From positions 39,332,237 through 39,396,236 of the forward strand of contig JAKTNV010000010.1 in assembly GCA_022747635.1 (NCBI GenBank): a stretch of 64,000 nt of DNA. The letters run 5' to 3'. Below the pieces are notes generated by a model that was given only the letters and a program-made list of their open reading frames with translations, made no database searches and had not been told where the DNA came from. This stretch comes from Hetaerina americana. Its lineage: Eukaryota > Arthropoda > Insecta > Odonata > Calopterygidae. Both the position numbers and the translations under genes were made by a program. This document shows, piece by piece, positions 1-11,196 of the stretch (positions are counted from its first letter, which is position 1; each line of letters opens with the position of its first letter).

Positions 1-1122
1 GGGGATGATCAGTTTGGGTTTAGGAAGGGGAGAGGTACGCGTGATGCCATTGCAGTAATGAGATTATTAATCGAGAGGAATATAGAACACAACCAGGAGG
101 TATTTGCCTGTTTCGTAGATTTCGAAAAAGCGTTTGATAGAGTAAATTGGGAAAAACTAATGAGTATATTGCAGAAAATAGGAATAGATTGGAGGGAAAG
201 GAGGCTAATCCGCAACCTGTACATGTCTCAGACTGCTCAGGTGCGGGTGGGAAACGGGGAGTCAGGATGGGCAGTGTTAGGAAGGGGTGTAAGGCAGGGT
301 TGCCCTTTAACACCGTTGCTGTTCAACCTGTATGCAGAGGAAATGATCAAAGAGGCATGGGAAGAACTAGAGGTAGGAATGAAAGTGGGCGGGGGATTCG
401 TAAAATCAGTTAGGTTTGCTGATGACCAAGCTTTAGTTTGTCAGTCAGCCAAGGGGCTGCAAGCATTGCTTAGTGAATTGGAAATTCAGTGCGACAGGTA
501 TGGGATGAGAATCAATATTAATAAAACAAAGGTTATGCGATTTTCTAGAAAGAAAAAGGCCAAGCTTAACATTAAAATAGGAGGGCAAAAACTAGAGCAG
601 GTAGAACAGTTTATGTATCTCGGTAGTGTTTTGGACCAACACGGTCAAAGTAGCAGGGACGTAAGGAGAAGAATTGCGCTAGGCAAAGAGGCTTTCACAA
701 GGAGGAGGGAGTTGATGACGGGGACTTTGAGTAAGGATGTTAAGAAAAGACTCGTAAAAACTTTGATATGGAGCGTAGCTATGTACGGCGCGGAAACGTG
801 GTCATTGAAGCAGGAGGATAGACGTAGATTGGAGGCTTTTGAAATGTGGGTGTGGAGAAGAATGGAGAAGGTGAAATGGACAGAGAAGAAAACAAATGAG
901 GAAGTACTTGGTATGGTGGGAGAAGAGAGGGGTTTGTTGGGAGAAATCCTGTGGCGGCAGGAAAAGTGGATGAAGGGGGTATTGACCGGCAGTGGGATGT
1001 TGAAGACTGTGATAGAGGGTAGAATGTTGGGCAAAAGAGGAAAGGGAAGGAACAGGATAGGGATGTTGGACGGGATGAAGGGAGGAAGAAAGTACTCAGA
1101 GATGAAGAGGGACCTGATATAG
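1..1122 (+). CDS. RTE-like retrotransposon reverse transcriptase, C-terminal part (5' end outside window)
   Basis: The reading frame is open from base 1 to a TAG at 1120-1122 and matches residues 617-989 of the copy B protein. The ATG at 58 is internal, not the start. Visible reverse-transcriptase motifs are DQFGFRKGRGTRDA at the left edge, VDFEKAFDRVNW (catalytic Asp at 118-120), the RQGCP block near 292-303, and FADD (catalytic Asp pair at 421-426). The C-terminal region contains the TWSLKQEDRRRLEAFE and MWVWRRMEKVKW stretches seen in copy B. Substitutions against copy B are few (for example LTP for ISP after RQGC), and there is no frameshift or stop in what is visible. In this family the protein nicks target DNA and reverse-transcribes its own RNA there. 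Copy A could be an intact element, but the endonuclease half is not in the window. Confidence 0.88.
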   Translation, partial: GDDQFGFRKGRGTRDAIAVMRLLIERNIEHNQEVFACFVDFEKAFDRVNWEKLMSILQKIGIDWRERRLIRNLYMSQTAQVRVGNGESGWAVLGRGVRQGCPLTPLLFNLYAEEMIKEAWEELEVGMKVGGGFVKSVRFADDQALVCQSAKGLQALLSELEIQCDRYGMRININKTKVMRFSRKKKAKLNIKIGGQKLEQVEQFMYLGSVLDQHGQSSRDVRRRIALGKEAFTRRRELMTGTLSKDVKKRLVKTLIWSVAMYGAETWSLKQEDRRRLEAFEMWVWRRMEKVKWTEKKTNEEVLGMVGEERGLLGEILWRQEKWMKGVLTGSGMLKTVIEGRMLGKRGKGRNRIGMLDGMKGGRKYSEMKRDLI

Positions 1123-1195
1123 AGTAGGATGATGGATTTTGTGTTTTGTTAGGAGTAATAAAATATTTGTTTGGTAGTTGTGTCCATCCAAAAAC

Positions 1196-1211
1196 CTACC
1201 TTAACCGGTAG
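1196..1211 (+). other. 3'-terminal stem-loop of RTE copy A
   Basis: CTACC (1196-1200) pairs with GGTAG (1207-1211) around the loop TTAACC, 6 bases before the end of the conserved 3' UTR. The same stem-loop is at 20532-20547 in copy B. Non-LTR elements often use a 3' RNA structure for recognition by their own reverse transcriptase; that role here is inferred. Confidence 0.55.
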
Positions 1212-1221
1212 ATTACCTTTA

Positions 1222-3050
1222 ATAAATAATTCCCTATGGCCCGTATTTTCAATCAAGTCGCGCAGCGCAGAAAAAAGATACTCGAGAAAACGACGCGTTG
1301 GTGAGACATCACCGCCCTATTCCACCCACCCGATATTCTGCATGTCAGCGTTTCCACATTTGGATTTCGCCGAGCTATGGAGTTCTTTCCCCGCCTGTAA
1401 ATTCCTCAGATTACGTAGTAATACTAGGTTTCTTCGAAAATACAGAGGAAAGTCACGTTATTCCGCCTCGCACCTACTTCATCCTCTATTTTCCTCGAAA
1501 GTCGATTAATTCAAGTCTACAGCCAGTATGAAAAAAAACCTGCATAAGAACAGTTTCAGATTACATAATGTAAACAAACGTGTCCACTATTTACGCGATA
1601 GAAGCGGAAAAATAATCCTCAACACAACTGACGAAGATGAGTTCAAACCCGATGGGTCACTCATCTCTTCTTTTTGCATTAAATATGGATTATCATTAAG
1701 GAATTTCGTAGATGAAGAATAAATCCGCGTGCCAGTAAAGTTAGTGATCAAGCATGGAGTCGCAGTTTAAGCAATATAACAATAATTTGAACACGGAATA
1801 TCCTTCACCAAGACAGGTAGGCGCTACATCGCATTTCGCATAATAGCGGTATCGTCCTGCCTGGATGACTCGTCTTCCCTAACCAGCCATGTACTTCAAG
1901 GCAATCATTTAAGGAATCCAAAAAAAATCACACCTACTTTGGAAAAAGACTGCAGAAGCAAAAAAACACTAATCTAAGCATAAAAAATATTAGAAAGCTT
2001 TCCATCAAGTGATGATGAAGCAAGGCCCTTCGTGTAATTCCTCAAAGCAAAACCTTTGGCGTGTATCTGCGAAGTAACTACGATCTATCTTATTACCACG
2101 TCGCTCGTCCGTTAAAATCCCTTCGAACGAATCGATGCTCCATTTGTTCCAAGCAAATGAATTGATTGCATGGAGCACCGGACTGCAGATGGTAATAGCA
2201 AGATTACTTCCACCACAAAACTGTACGAGGAGACATTTAATCACCGCTATCGGATTACATCGGCGCAGAGAAATTAATCCCTTCATTTCCAGTCAGGATT
2301 TTCCATTTTACTGGAAACGCAAAAAAGAAAACAACATCAGCCGTGAAATTGAAACCAGACTTTTTTTCTTTTAGCCGCAGAAATAATTATCCTCTGGCCG
2401 CATGAAGGTGAGAGGAAATGCAGGCACATGGACCGACCCCAGAATCGTATTCCGCATTAGCATTCTTCCAAATTCACATCTCCAACATTTTCCATTGCGG
2501 GCATACTTAGCAAAATAAGCAAGCATGTCGTACGGCTTTACTTTTCCTTCGCAATACGTTCGAAGGGCTATGGAGCCCTCCGAAAAACAATCCTCCAGTC
2601 GATTATTGTACAATTTTGTATTTTCTTGATTAATAGTTAAAATTCCAAAATGCAAAACATTTGGTGGCACAAGATTAAACTTTAAAGGTATTTCTATTGT
2701 TGAAATCTGGTGATGAGAACTGACAAGGATTTTTTATGATTTTATGGAGAAAAGATTTATGACACTTTCATCATTCATAATAATATATTTTGATGCAATT
2801 CCTTAGGCGGGGTCACAAATAACTGACCATCATTGTCATCGAATTTCCAATGCGCCACCGACGCCGTCCTGATGGCAAATTTTTAAAAAAATCCTAAAAA
2901 TAAATAGGTCCTTCGTCTCCCGTCCTACACCCAAAGCTAAATAGAAAATATTCCGTGCCCATGATCTTGTTTAGTCAAAAGGGAGAACGAAATTGCTGGC
3001 GTGGTAAGGGAGAAATCAGTGGAAAGTGTAATGCCGGAGGAAAAGGATCT
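1222..3050. other. Unassigned non-coding stretch
   Basis: I see no repeat family, RNA gene or recognisable coding block. A 64-codon open frame at 1528-1722 (+) has mixed charged composition but no motif I recognise and no splice context I would trust. A 99-codon frame at 2371-2670 (-) is likewise unrecognised. Both are treated as chance open frames. Confidence 0.5.
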
Positions 3051-3059
3051 TCTGGGGAA

Positions 3060-3545
3060 AGGGGAAAATGATAAGGAAAGGTAATGTGAAGACGTGGGCG
3101 GTGAGGGAGGGGCAACACATAGGGAGAGGGAGGGGGGAAGGAAGGATGGCGCAGGAGAGTGGGGGAGGCAGAGAGGGAATGCGGAATACGTACATCGCGT
3201 GCGATGTGGCGGCGCAGATGGACGGCGAGGTGGCAGGATCGGAGAGGTAAAACAAATGGGGAGAGCGCGAACGAATTCGGGCGGATTTGAGGCGGTCCGG
3301 GCGACCAATTGGGATGAGGATAGGGATAGTTGACGGAGGAAGGAGGGGTTGAGAGGTGGTGTTGGATGAATTGTAGGGGGGGTCAGCAGGAGGAGGGCAG
3401 CGGATGGCCACGAGGTGTGAGCGGGGCGGGGCGCGGCAGAGGGGAGCAGGTGGCGAGTCGCCTTGATGACTGCAGTGCGACTCCAGAGCAGGGAGAGAGG
3501 AGCAGGAGGAGAAGGGGAGAAGGCGGTGGGGGGTTTGAAGGGAGT
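3060..3545 (+). repeat. Purine-rich, G-rich tract (low complexity)
   Basis: For almost 500 bases the + strand is dominated by G and A, with many runs of three or more G, for example GGGAGAGGGAGGGGGGAAGG starting at 3121. The surroundings are AT-rich. The bias creates long open frames on the minus strand whose products are Pro/Ser-rich; I read these as a by-product of composition. It may form quadruplex or triplex structures. No protein homology is visible. Confidence 0.6.
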
Positions 3546-3660
3546 GCCGAGAACGAGAAGAGGCCGGACGGCCGACGAGCAGGCGACGAATTTATTCGTC
3601 CGCACCAAATTCACGTGGACCGCTCCATTTATTTAACCCTTGTGCCACTTTATGCGTGAA

Positions 3661-6062
3661 GGATGGCACCGCGTCAAGTGCGAAAGCACGTTTTTCGGCA
3701 CACCAAAAGTAAACTTAAGATTATTAGCGTCAGATAGCTATTTCTTGGTATTAAACTATTAAACATACTATGGTGATGGGCCGTGTTAACGATAACTCAG
3801 GATTTCCGTTTTATATAAAGAGCTAGAAAATATTGAAAAGAGATCTAGCCATGTTAGAAAAATAAAATGTACAAAAGTAGATAATAAAACCAGCCCTGCA
3901 AGGGGCCTGCCTGATTCTCAATACCTAAGTAATTAAGACTCAATTCAATGTAAAGGTTCCCAAAAGCAAAATGTATAAAAAACAATTAAATTTACTACAT
4001 TACGTCCTAGGAATGTATTATTTGCTACTGTATCAGATTGACTGCCAAGTGCATGAGTTAACTTACAATATAAGTCATTGATTCGTAATACGTATCAATG
4101 ACTTATAGAGCGACTTTTACACCCGATAAGCGAGTTTCTAGACGCAAAACTCTGCTAATTTTGTGTTAACTTCATTACATTTGACATTTTCATGTCCTTA
4201 CAAAACGTGGCTAATGTAACGGTAATAAATGTGCAACCTAGTAATCAGGAATAGATTTTCGTAAGTATCCACAATTACAATCATTAATTTCCATTCCAGT
4301 TATTAGTATTTTCAGTTCTCCATTCTTCGTTATATCGCATAACTCCTTTGTCAACATCCTAATTTAAACTTTTAAGGATTAGCTCCAAAGTTCTTTCTCC
4401 TGTGCCCTACCTTTCATTACTCCAACTAATAAGCAACACCATGACTCACAGAGCGGACTGTGAACCTCTTTCAAGCCATCTCACAGTATTATGACTTGCT
4501 ATTAAAGACTTGGATATTCGGCTAAATCTAAAAACAAATGCGTAGAGAGGAACTTCCAGGAAAAGAAGTCATCGCTACACATACAGACCATGAGAGGCGG
4601 ATATAATTACAGAGGACTGCGTAAAATATTTATAAGGGTTCCTTTGACATTGGACTTAATAAATCTACATAGCTATATCAAAAAACTTATTTTCATCAAA
4701 GGAATAAAGAAGAAATATTCGAATGAAGAACTTAAGCGGAGACACGAACTCATATTATTTCGGCCTCCTCTTTAATAACATCAGAGTATTTTGAAATTAG
4801 TGCAAATATAGTTTAACTGAGAATTAGTCAAAGACTATTTATTCAAAACTAATATGATGAAGAAAAAGCATCGATAATTGAACAGAAAATATTAAAGACA
4901 AAAATTCACACACGAAAATGACTTGCAAACATCACTTACTTGCAATGGGCAAATTACACTAAACCTTGAGCAAAATGTTAATCACATGCAACGCTGTAGG
5001 TGAGACGACAACACGCCGATTTTCAGCCATACTGGCAGAAAACAATTGACACAACTATTCACAATATTCAAAACAATTCCAAATCTCTTGTAATGAGTAT
5101 CCTGATGATGGGGAGCGAGAAGTCGGACCTAGAAACGTTAACCCGGTTAAAAAAACTAATTCATGATTGTAATCTAAGATGATACATGCATTTTTTTTAT
5201 TACTGGAGACGTCATCAGGTGCTGAAGCTAGTAACTCATGAGTCAATTGTTTCAAGGGATGTACGCCGGATCACATTATTCTTCCTCATGGCAACGACAC
5301 TTTCTTTTGAGTTTACCCTCGCTGTCACAGTTAATACGCCCATTAAATGTAATATATTTTGATATTCAACCTTTTTGCGGTGTTTTGCATAAACATTGTA
5401 AAGACTTCGAGGTCACACAAAAGTTTCGACGATAATCTACTTGTAATCGGAGTACTATGCCGTCAAAATGCAACATATAAGTTCTTATTCAACCTGACCG
5501 ATTAACCAATCGTCAATTCTACTAACACTACTCACAGTTATGCAAAAAATAAGTCCTTCAAACGAAAAACTTGCCAAGGACAAGATATCACGATATAGTG
5601 GTACTTTCATCCATATTTACAAGCACGTTTTGCAACTTTATAGCATGGTTTTCCCGGAAAAAACACTAGCTCTCACCCCCCGGCATAGAGAGCAAGTTTT
5701 CTTTTCTCACATAATCATAAGCAGCTAAACATGTAGCTATTTAAATTCCTACTCAACCAGATTTTGGTACTAAAAAACAAAAAGATTATACGCTTATATG
5801 TGTGTATGTTGGTATGTGAGTGTACTCGTACAAGAGAGAAAAAACATTTCCTGAAATCAGTACAGCTTATTTTCAGTTATGCAATGCAAAATTGAGGAGT
5901 ACACAATGATATTAACTTAATCTAGAACTCGAGGCGATGCAAAACAATGGCAAGTAACATCAATAATTCCATGGTGTGTCCGCCAAAGTGAGAGGAATAG
6001 ACACCTCGTATTACTTTAAGGGAGGGATGGAGGGATATTCAAGAACTAAAGACTAAGAGTAC
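3661..6062. other. AT-rich non-coding stretch
   Basis: No element or coding block is recognised. The one structured site is a 13-bp perfect inverted repeat, ATAAGTCATTGAT (4070-4082) and its complement (4094-4106), around an 11-base loop. Open frames of 60-65 codons here have no recognisable motifs. Confidence 0.5.
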
Positions 6063-6128
6063 GATACGAGGTAAGCGTTACGAGAATTAAGATAATAAGA
6101 TACGAGGTAAGCGTTACGAGAATTAAGA
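6063..6128. repeat. Short tandem duplication (30-bp unit, 36-bp period)
   Basis: The 30 bases at 6063-6092, starting GATACGAGGTAAGCG, recur exactly at 6099-6128 after a 6-base spacer. This is a local duplication; no function can be assigned. Confidence 0.8.
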
Positions 6129-9100
6129 CTTCGCTTCTCATACATCGGAATTCCAAGACAAAATGCATGCAAAAATATTTCAGAAATTGTTCAAAACCAA
6201 ACTTCATTTATAAGATTAATTAAGTGAAAGGCATACAATGAATGCCTAAATCTCCCAAAAAACCGATGTCTCCTTCGTAAGGACTAGAGACTATTCCTTG
6301 AGTTTGTAACTACTCGATATCACATTCAACGTAAATGAATTAATGAATGAAGACAACAGAACCCGGCGAACAAAAGAACTGTGAAAGGCTGACATTTTCT
6401 CCTCTTTTCCATAATTAAATGCTTCAGGATCTGCCATTGGAACGACCGCTGCTATAAATCATAGCAGAAAACCTGATATCTGAAGGAATTCCATAATCTA
6501 CTACATGAACTGGCCTTGCTTTTTTATTGCGACAGCAAAAATGTCGCTAATAAAAAAAAAGATTCTGCACTATATTCCACAAGAAATATAATTACAAACC
6601 AGATGAGTGATAAAGCAAAATGTGACATTATAGATACTTGATTCGCCATTGTTGAAATCAATAAGTTCATAAAATTATTGAATTAAAAAATTTAATCCCC
6701 GAATTAAGAGCCAAATAACATGAACCGCAGGCATAATATATACATCATCTTGGGTGTAACTTTATGGAAGTCTTTCATGTTTAGAAAGTTAGTTGAAAAC
6801 TGCAATTTCTACCCATTACTTTATTATCCACGCAGGGGAACGGAAGTGGGTGGCAGGTGGTGGGGTGGGGGTTGAGTGGTTGAGGGTTGAGTAGTTAAGG
6901 GTTGAGCTCGAAAAAGTCAAGTGAGGAGAGGAGAGGTGGGTGGGGAGGCTAGTGAGGTGTTCCAGCCGCAGTGATTGCTGTGGGAGAGATATGTGAGAAT
7001 TAGAACTGGAAATAGGAATATGTGCGAGGAGGGAGCTTGATGGGTGCAAGTGTTCGTTAAGTAGTTAGTATCCTTTTCAATTCACAAGACACGATATTTC
7101 CTCCCCATCAAATACCTAGCCTGGGTTATCTGAATTGAAGCACTAACAAAAGACATCAGTTAAGTAATTGAAAACAGCCGAGATTATTTTCGAACATCCA
7201 CACAGGAGAAAGGATACGCCATGGCAAAAGGCTGTACGCCTAAATTATAAGTAGAATGCCGACAAAGAGAGTGACATGATGAAGAAATAGTCTGGTTCGG
7301 TGACAGAAAAACTGAAAATACGAAAATAGCGAGAGGGAAAAATAATACACGGAGGAGAGACATGCGTGTCAAAGAGTTGTGGACCCACAGGAAGTTTCTA
7401 TCAATGAAACCAGCGGTATTCATTCTTCGATTACGCGGAATGCTCCTCATGAGGCGCGGATATGCAGTAGGATATTTACATTTCACATCTATAAAAACAA
7501 ACCTTCCTGGAACTGGAATCGAATAAACGAACCATTTCTGAATTGATTAAAGTTTCTTAAAAATAGGTCGACTACATTAAAGCAGCGTATTAAATATATG
7601 ATAATGTAGACGACCAAGATTTTCCTATCTTTCCGTGCGAATATTGGCTAGAATTTAAAGAAACTACGATGAATGATGCGGAGATGTCATTCTGACACCG
7701 TTCATACTATTTACAGCTATCGTTTGTGTCAACTGGAATGCACCTTTTTTCAGCATTGACCTTATATTGCTTATCGACCAATCGAGATTCTGCCGTGGAG
7801 TGCCGAGGATTCGCCCCTGCCCGCAATGATCAGATCGGATATACGCCACCGGCAATGGTGTATGCATCCTCGGATTGAAGTTTGCCCCCGAGTCAAGGAG
7901 CGAGCAGGAAGCAATCAAAGGAGGGCAAACGTTCTTTTTTTTTCTTTTGAGCTTCCATGCCCTTAATAGATGCCATGAAGTCGCGATGCGAAACCCAATG
8001 CCTTCTTTAAGCCATCTCTGGTTGTACTCGAGATGAAAAGAGCAGAGATCTTCTCCTTAAAGGAAAAGCATATTTGTTGAAATTACAGTAAAATGGGTAT
8101 GGAATACCTAGATTCCACATTCAGCAATTACCAACATTTTTCATGGTTTCCTGAATTGAACAAAATCCTGTAAAGAAAAACATGTCTATCCTTTTTCCTT
8201 GGCATACATATAAGCTCATTGAAAATTAATCATGTCAAAATGCTTTCCCAGACTAAAAATGTCAAAAATAAGGGATTTCATTAAAATTGAAAAACTATTC
8301 ACGAAGTAATAACTACAAGATTCACACTTAGTGGATCAAGACCGCTTAGAAATGGGTTTTCCAATGCAATTTCGGTACGACTAGAAATTTTATAAGGTTG
8401 CCATGGCGACGACGAAGAGAGATGTGCAGCAGAGCGATCGATCTGAGAATAATGGTGCATCCTGATAAGAGCCTGCCTACTGCCTGTCTATTTAAGGTGA
8501 GTGCCCGCAGCATTTAATTTGAGCAGGCTCGGCGCACTGTCGTGACTATTTCCCTTGCGCACCCAAGTACAATATGCCATGGCCTCGACGAATACCGGAA
8601 CGCTTTCCAGTGCGAACAATTTTAAATATCCCAAACCCTTCTAGCCTCGACTGAAATCCCGATGAGTGTCCAACTGTCAGGTGAGACAGCAATAATCCAG
8701 AAACTATCGAAGGCACCAGAAGAAAAAATAATAGTCACGTGAGACCGGCGAATTCTAGACGAGGAAAACTCCTATGCGCGAGTGACACTTGGCGGGAAAA
8801 TTTCGCTGAATACGCTCGGGAGAATGCCTCCCCAGATTCCCGAGGGGAATGAATGTACGCGCCCGTCTTCGCATCACCATTCGCCGGCCTTGGAAGGGAG
8901 GCAGCTTGAGTGGGAGACGGCGCGGCGGCGGGGATAGCGAAGGATGCACAGTGGTGGAGGGACGTGCGACGATAGAAGCTGAACGTCGCGGAGTATTATG
9001 AACCCAAGCCAAATGCATATATTTAAAACATACAGATATTTCATACAACGCAGCTGACACAGTTCTAATGTCTGGAGACAAATGTTGAATATGATCTAGG

Positions 9101-9714
9101 CAATAACAGGGACGAAGACTATTACAGTTTTCAACTTAATAAGTCTTCGTCTCGGTCACACAACTTTCATTTTAATTGGGAATATATTTCGGATAGTTAT
9201 ATGCCCGTGAAAGACCAGGTGCGATTTATTAATCGGTCCAAGTTTTCACTCCATTTTATTTGCGAGTAAATATGTCTCAATGAGTTAAGTTTCCCATTTG
9301 CACAAATTTCCTTAATTGCAATGGGATCCAAAATTTGTTTTTGGATGAATGCCGGATGACGCCAAAATTTCACGGCAGACACAACAAATATTTCTTACAA
9401 GTGTTTCAAAGCATGGTTGACATTGCCTCCTTTTCATAGGTTATACAACTGTTTAGGACGACGGTTTGCCAGCCATTTAAACAGCCCGGAGATTCACACT
9501 GTTGATCACTTCACAGGAATAATTGGAGATGATGATGATTAACCACAAGAAATGGCAAGCGTCGAAGTTCTCGAATAGTAGTAACTCATTGAATTAGACA
9601 TTTAAGTAGGAGCTATTAACTAAAAATGTTCGATCTAGCAGGTGGAGCAGTACATGTTTTTGGATGAAGGAATGGAGACATTAAGAGGAGAACGGCGATG
9701 AGGAAAGTATCACT
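6129..9714. other. Unassigned stretch with a G-rich patch
   Basis: Mostly AT-rich non-coding DNA. At about 6845-6910 the + strand is rich in G and T, with several GGGTTGA-like units and four G-runs of three or more, which could form a weak quadruplex. Around 8860-8990 the sequence becomes CpG-rich with a 108-codon minus-strand frame (8755-9081) that I do not recognise. No transposon ends were found. Confidence 0.45.
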
Positions 9715-9785
9715 TCATCTCTACATCTACATAATACCTCGCAAGCCGCCGCAAGGGCGTGTGGCGGGGGGTGTTAGGTCACCAA
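9715..9785 (+). repeat. Probable dispersed repeat fragment with GC hairpin
   Basis: The sequence starting CTACATCTACATAATACCTC and continuing into a GCCGCC...GGCGG hairpin (about 9746-9770) resembles a motif I associate with widely dispersed repeats in insect genomes. This rests on memory of the motif, and only one copy is in the window. The class of element is unknown to me. Confidence 0.35.
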
Positions 9786-10546
9786 CCGTAAAAAGGAACA
9801 ATACCACATGCAAAACAACATGGAAAATTACACCCACAGCAGCGCAAACACTCATGCAAAAATCCCTTCATCCAACACTCATGCAAACACATATGCCATA
9901 AATCAACAAACAACTGCACCCCAGGATACAGCACGAAAGCCATCCAACAATCACTTACGAGAAGGAAACTGATGAGGAGATATATGCTCCGCACAGAAAA
10001 GCTAAGTAAAATCATTAATAAGGAGCGTAAAGATGCATTGACATTAAACCATGGCGAGGAGATGATCCAGCAGATGAGTGTGGATGAGGGTCTTTAAGAT
10101 TTTTGTGCGAAGGAAAATGGAGATAGTAAGTAATGACATAGATGAAGACTAACGCAGTTTCAACTATGGTGAGAGATGAGAGGAAGTTTCTAGGTGAAAA
10201 CTGAAGAAGGCGGTGAAAATATTGAGACGCAGTGGGATAAAAAACGGAAAGTAGTAGGGAAAGGAAGAGAATAAAGGCTTTTTAGACAGCATGGAGGAAG
10301 GCATAAGGTAAAAAGAATTCAAGAATGAAATAATGTAGGATGCTGCAAGTAGAATATAATAGTGCACAGGGATCGCACAAAACATGACTTTTTACACGTA
10401 GAACACATTGTGTGAACCCAAATTATGAGTGAACCCAAATTACATAAATTCATCACGAAACTTGTACTTCTACGGGCCGTCACCGCCTGAAAAACACAAA
10501 TCTTTCTGTATCGCTTTAATTTGGTCAAAATAATTTTGCATAATAT

Positions 10547-10549
<3 letters not shown>
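9786..10549. other. Unassigned stretch
   Basis: No coding block is recognised. The motif AACACTCATGCAAA occurs twice about 23 bases apart near 9848 and 9871, giving a Cys-rich minus-strand frame that I regard as spurious. Confidence 0.4.

Positions 10550-10577
<28 letters not shown>
10550..10577. repeat. (AC)14 microsatellite
   Basis: Uninterrupted AC dinucleotide run. Confidence 0.95.
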
Positions 10578-10989
10578 TCAATTGGTAGGGAATTTCATCT
10601 ATTCCATTGTATACTTGACGAAATGCAGAGTGGCCCTTGGCACAAACAAGAAATATTGCATGAATCTCGCACGGCCCGACAGCGAAGTGGAATGCCGTTT
10701 ATTTAGCCACGCCTTCTCTTTCGTTTTAATTCTTCCGATATCTGCGAAGCGGGCCATCACGCCACTGACATGGACAGGAGGAGGGGAGGGAAGCGAGGAG
10801 GCAATTACTCAAAAGAAATAGAACAGTTCGGGAGTGAGTCTACTTCCATTCCATCCCGGCAGGGGGGAGCGCGGGTGCGTTCGTGGCCGAAGATTACCGC
10901 TCGCGTCTCCCCGGCCCAGCGGGAGGATGTGCGTGAGGGGAGCGACCGTGCGCCAATTACTCCCTCGCGTTTGCCTGCATGTACACGAA
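10578..10989. other. CpG-rich unassigned stretch upstream of mariner M1
   Basis: About 10750-10975 is clearly more GC- and CpG-rich than its neighbours, with several overlapping open frames. None gives a recognisable protein and no splice sites stand out. It could be an unrecognised exon or promoter region of a host gene, but nothing supports that directly. Confidence 0.35.
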
Positions 10990-10991
10990 TA

Positions 10992-11141
10992 CTACCTTGA
11001 ACAAAAAGTTCCCGGAATAACCACCGTGTGGCGCTCCCATCGTTCCGATTTGAGTTCTGTTTTTTTTGTTAAATTGGTACATCTGTTGTTGATATTCCCT
11101 TTAAATCTTAGTGTCATAACTTGACATTTGCAAAAGTTACG
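10992..11141 (+). repeat. Left long inverted terminal repeat of mariner M1
   Basis: 150 bp, complementary to 12144-12292. It ends about 55 bp before the transposase ATG. Confidence 0.9.
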
Positions 11142-11196
11142 TAGCCAAGAGTACATCTATCTCTGTGTGTGTTGGCGATTTTTTACAATTGCAGAA

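Larger units (their letters stand above)
1..1217 (+). mobile_element. RTE-like non-LTR retrotransposon, copy A (3' part, cut by window edge)
   Basis: Base 1 aligns with base 19336 of the near-complete copy B and the two stay almost identical to the 3' end. The visible part is the reverse-transcriptase core and C-terminal region, a short 3' UTR with an AATAAA-type signal near 1158, and the family's terminal stem-loop (CTACC 1196-1200, GGTAG 1207-1211). After the shared end (ATTACC) comes a short AT tail (TTTAATAAATAA) instead of the poly-A run of copy B. The 5' part lies outside the window, so completeness cannot be judged. Confidence 0.9.

Noticed and set aside
2400..2670. Possible relation to 21279-21542 (both minus frames contain NGKC and share ACATTTTCCATTGC)
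   Set aside because: The shared stretch is only 14 bases and similarity does not extend.
2937..3614. 225-codon minus-strand frame, Pro/Ser-rich
   Set aside because: It lies in a purine-biased low-complexity tract; composition alone explains the open frame and no domain is visible.
4070..4106. 13-bp perfect inverted repeat as a regulatory hairpin
   Set aside because: Short, AT-rich and isolated; expected by chance at this scale and no context supports a role.
6845..6910. Telomere-like GGGTTGA units
   Set aside because: They are irregular, few in number and not the TTAGG unit typical of insects; read as a G-rich patch.
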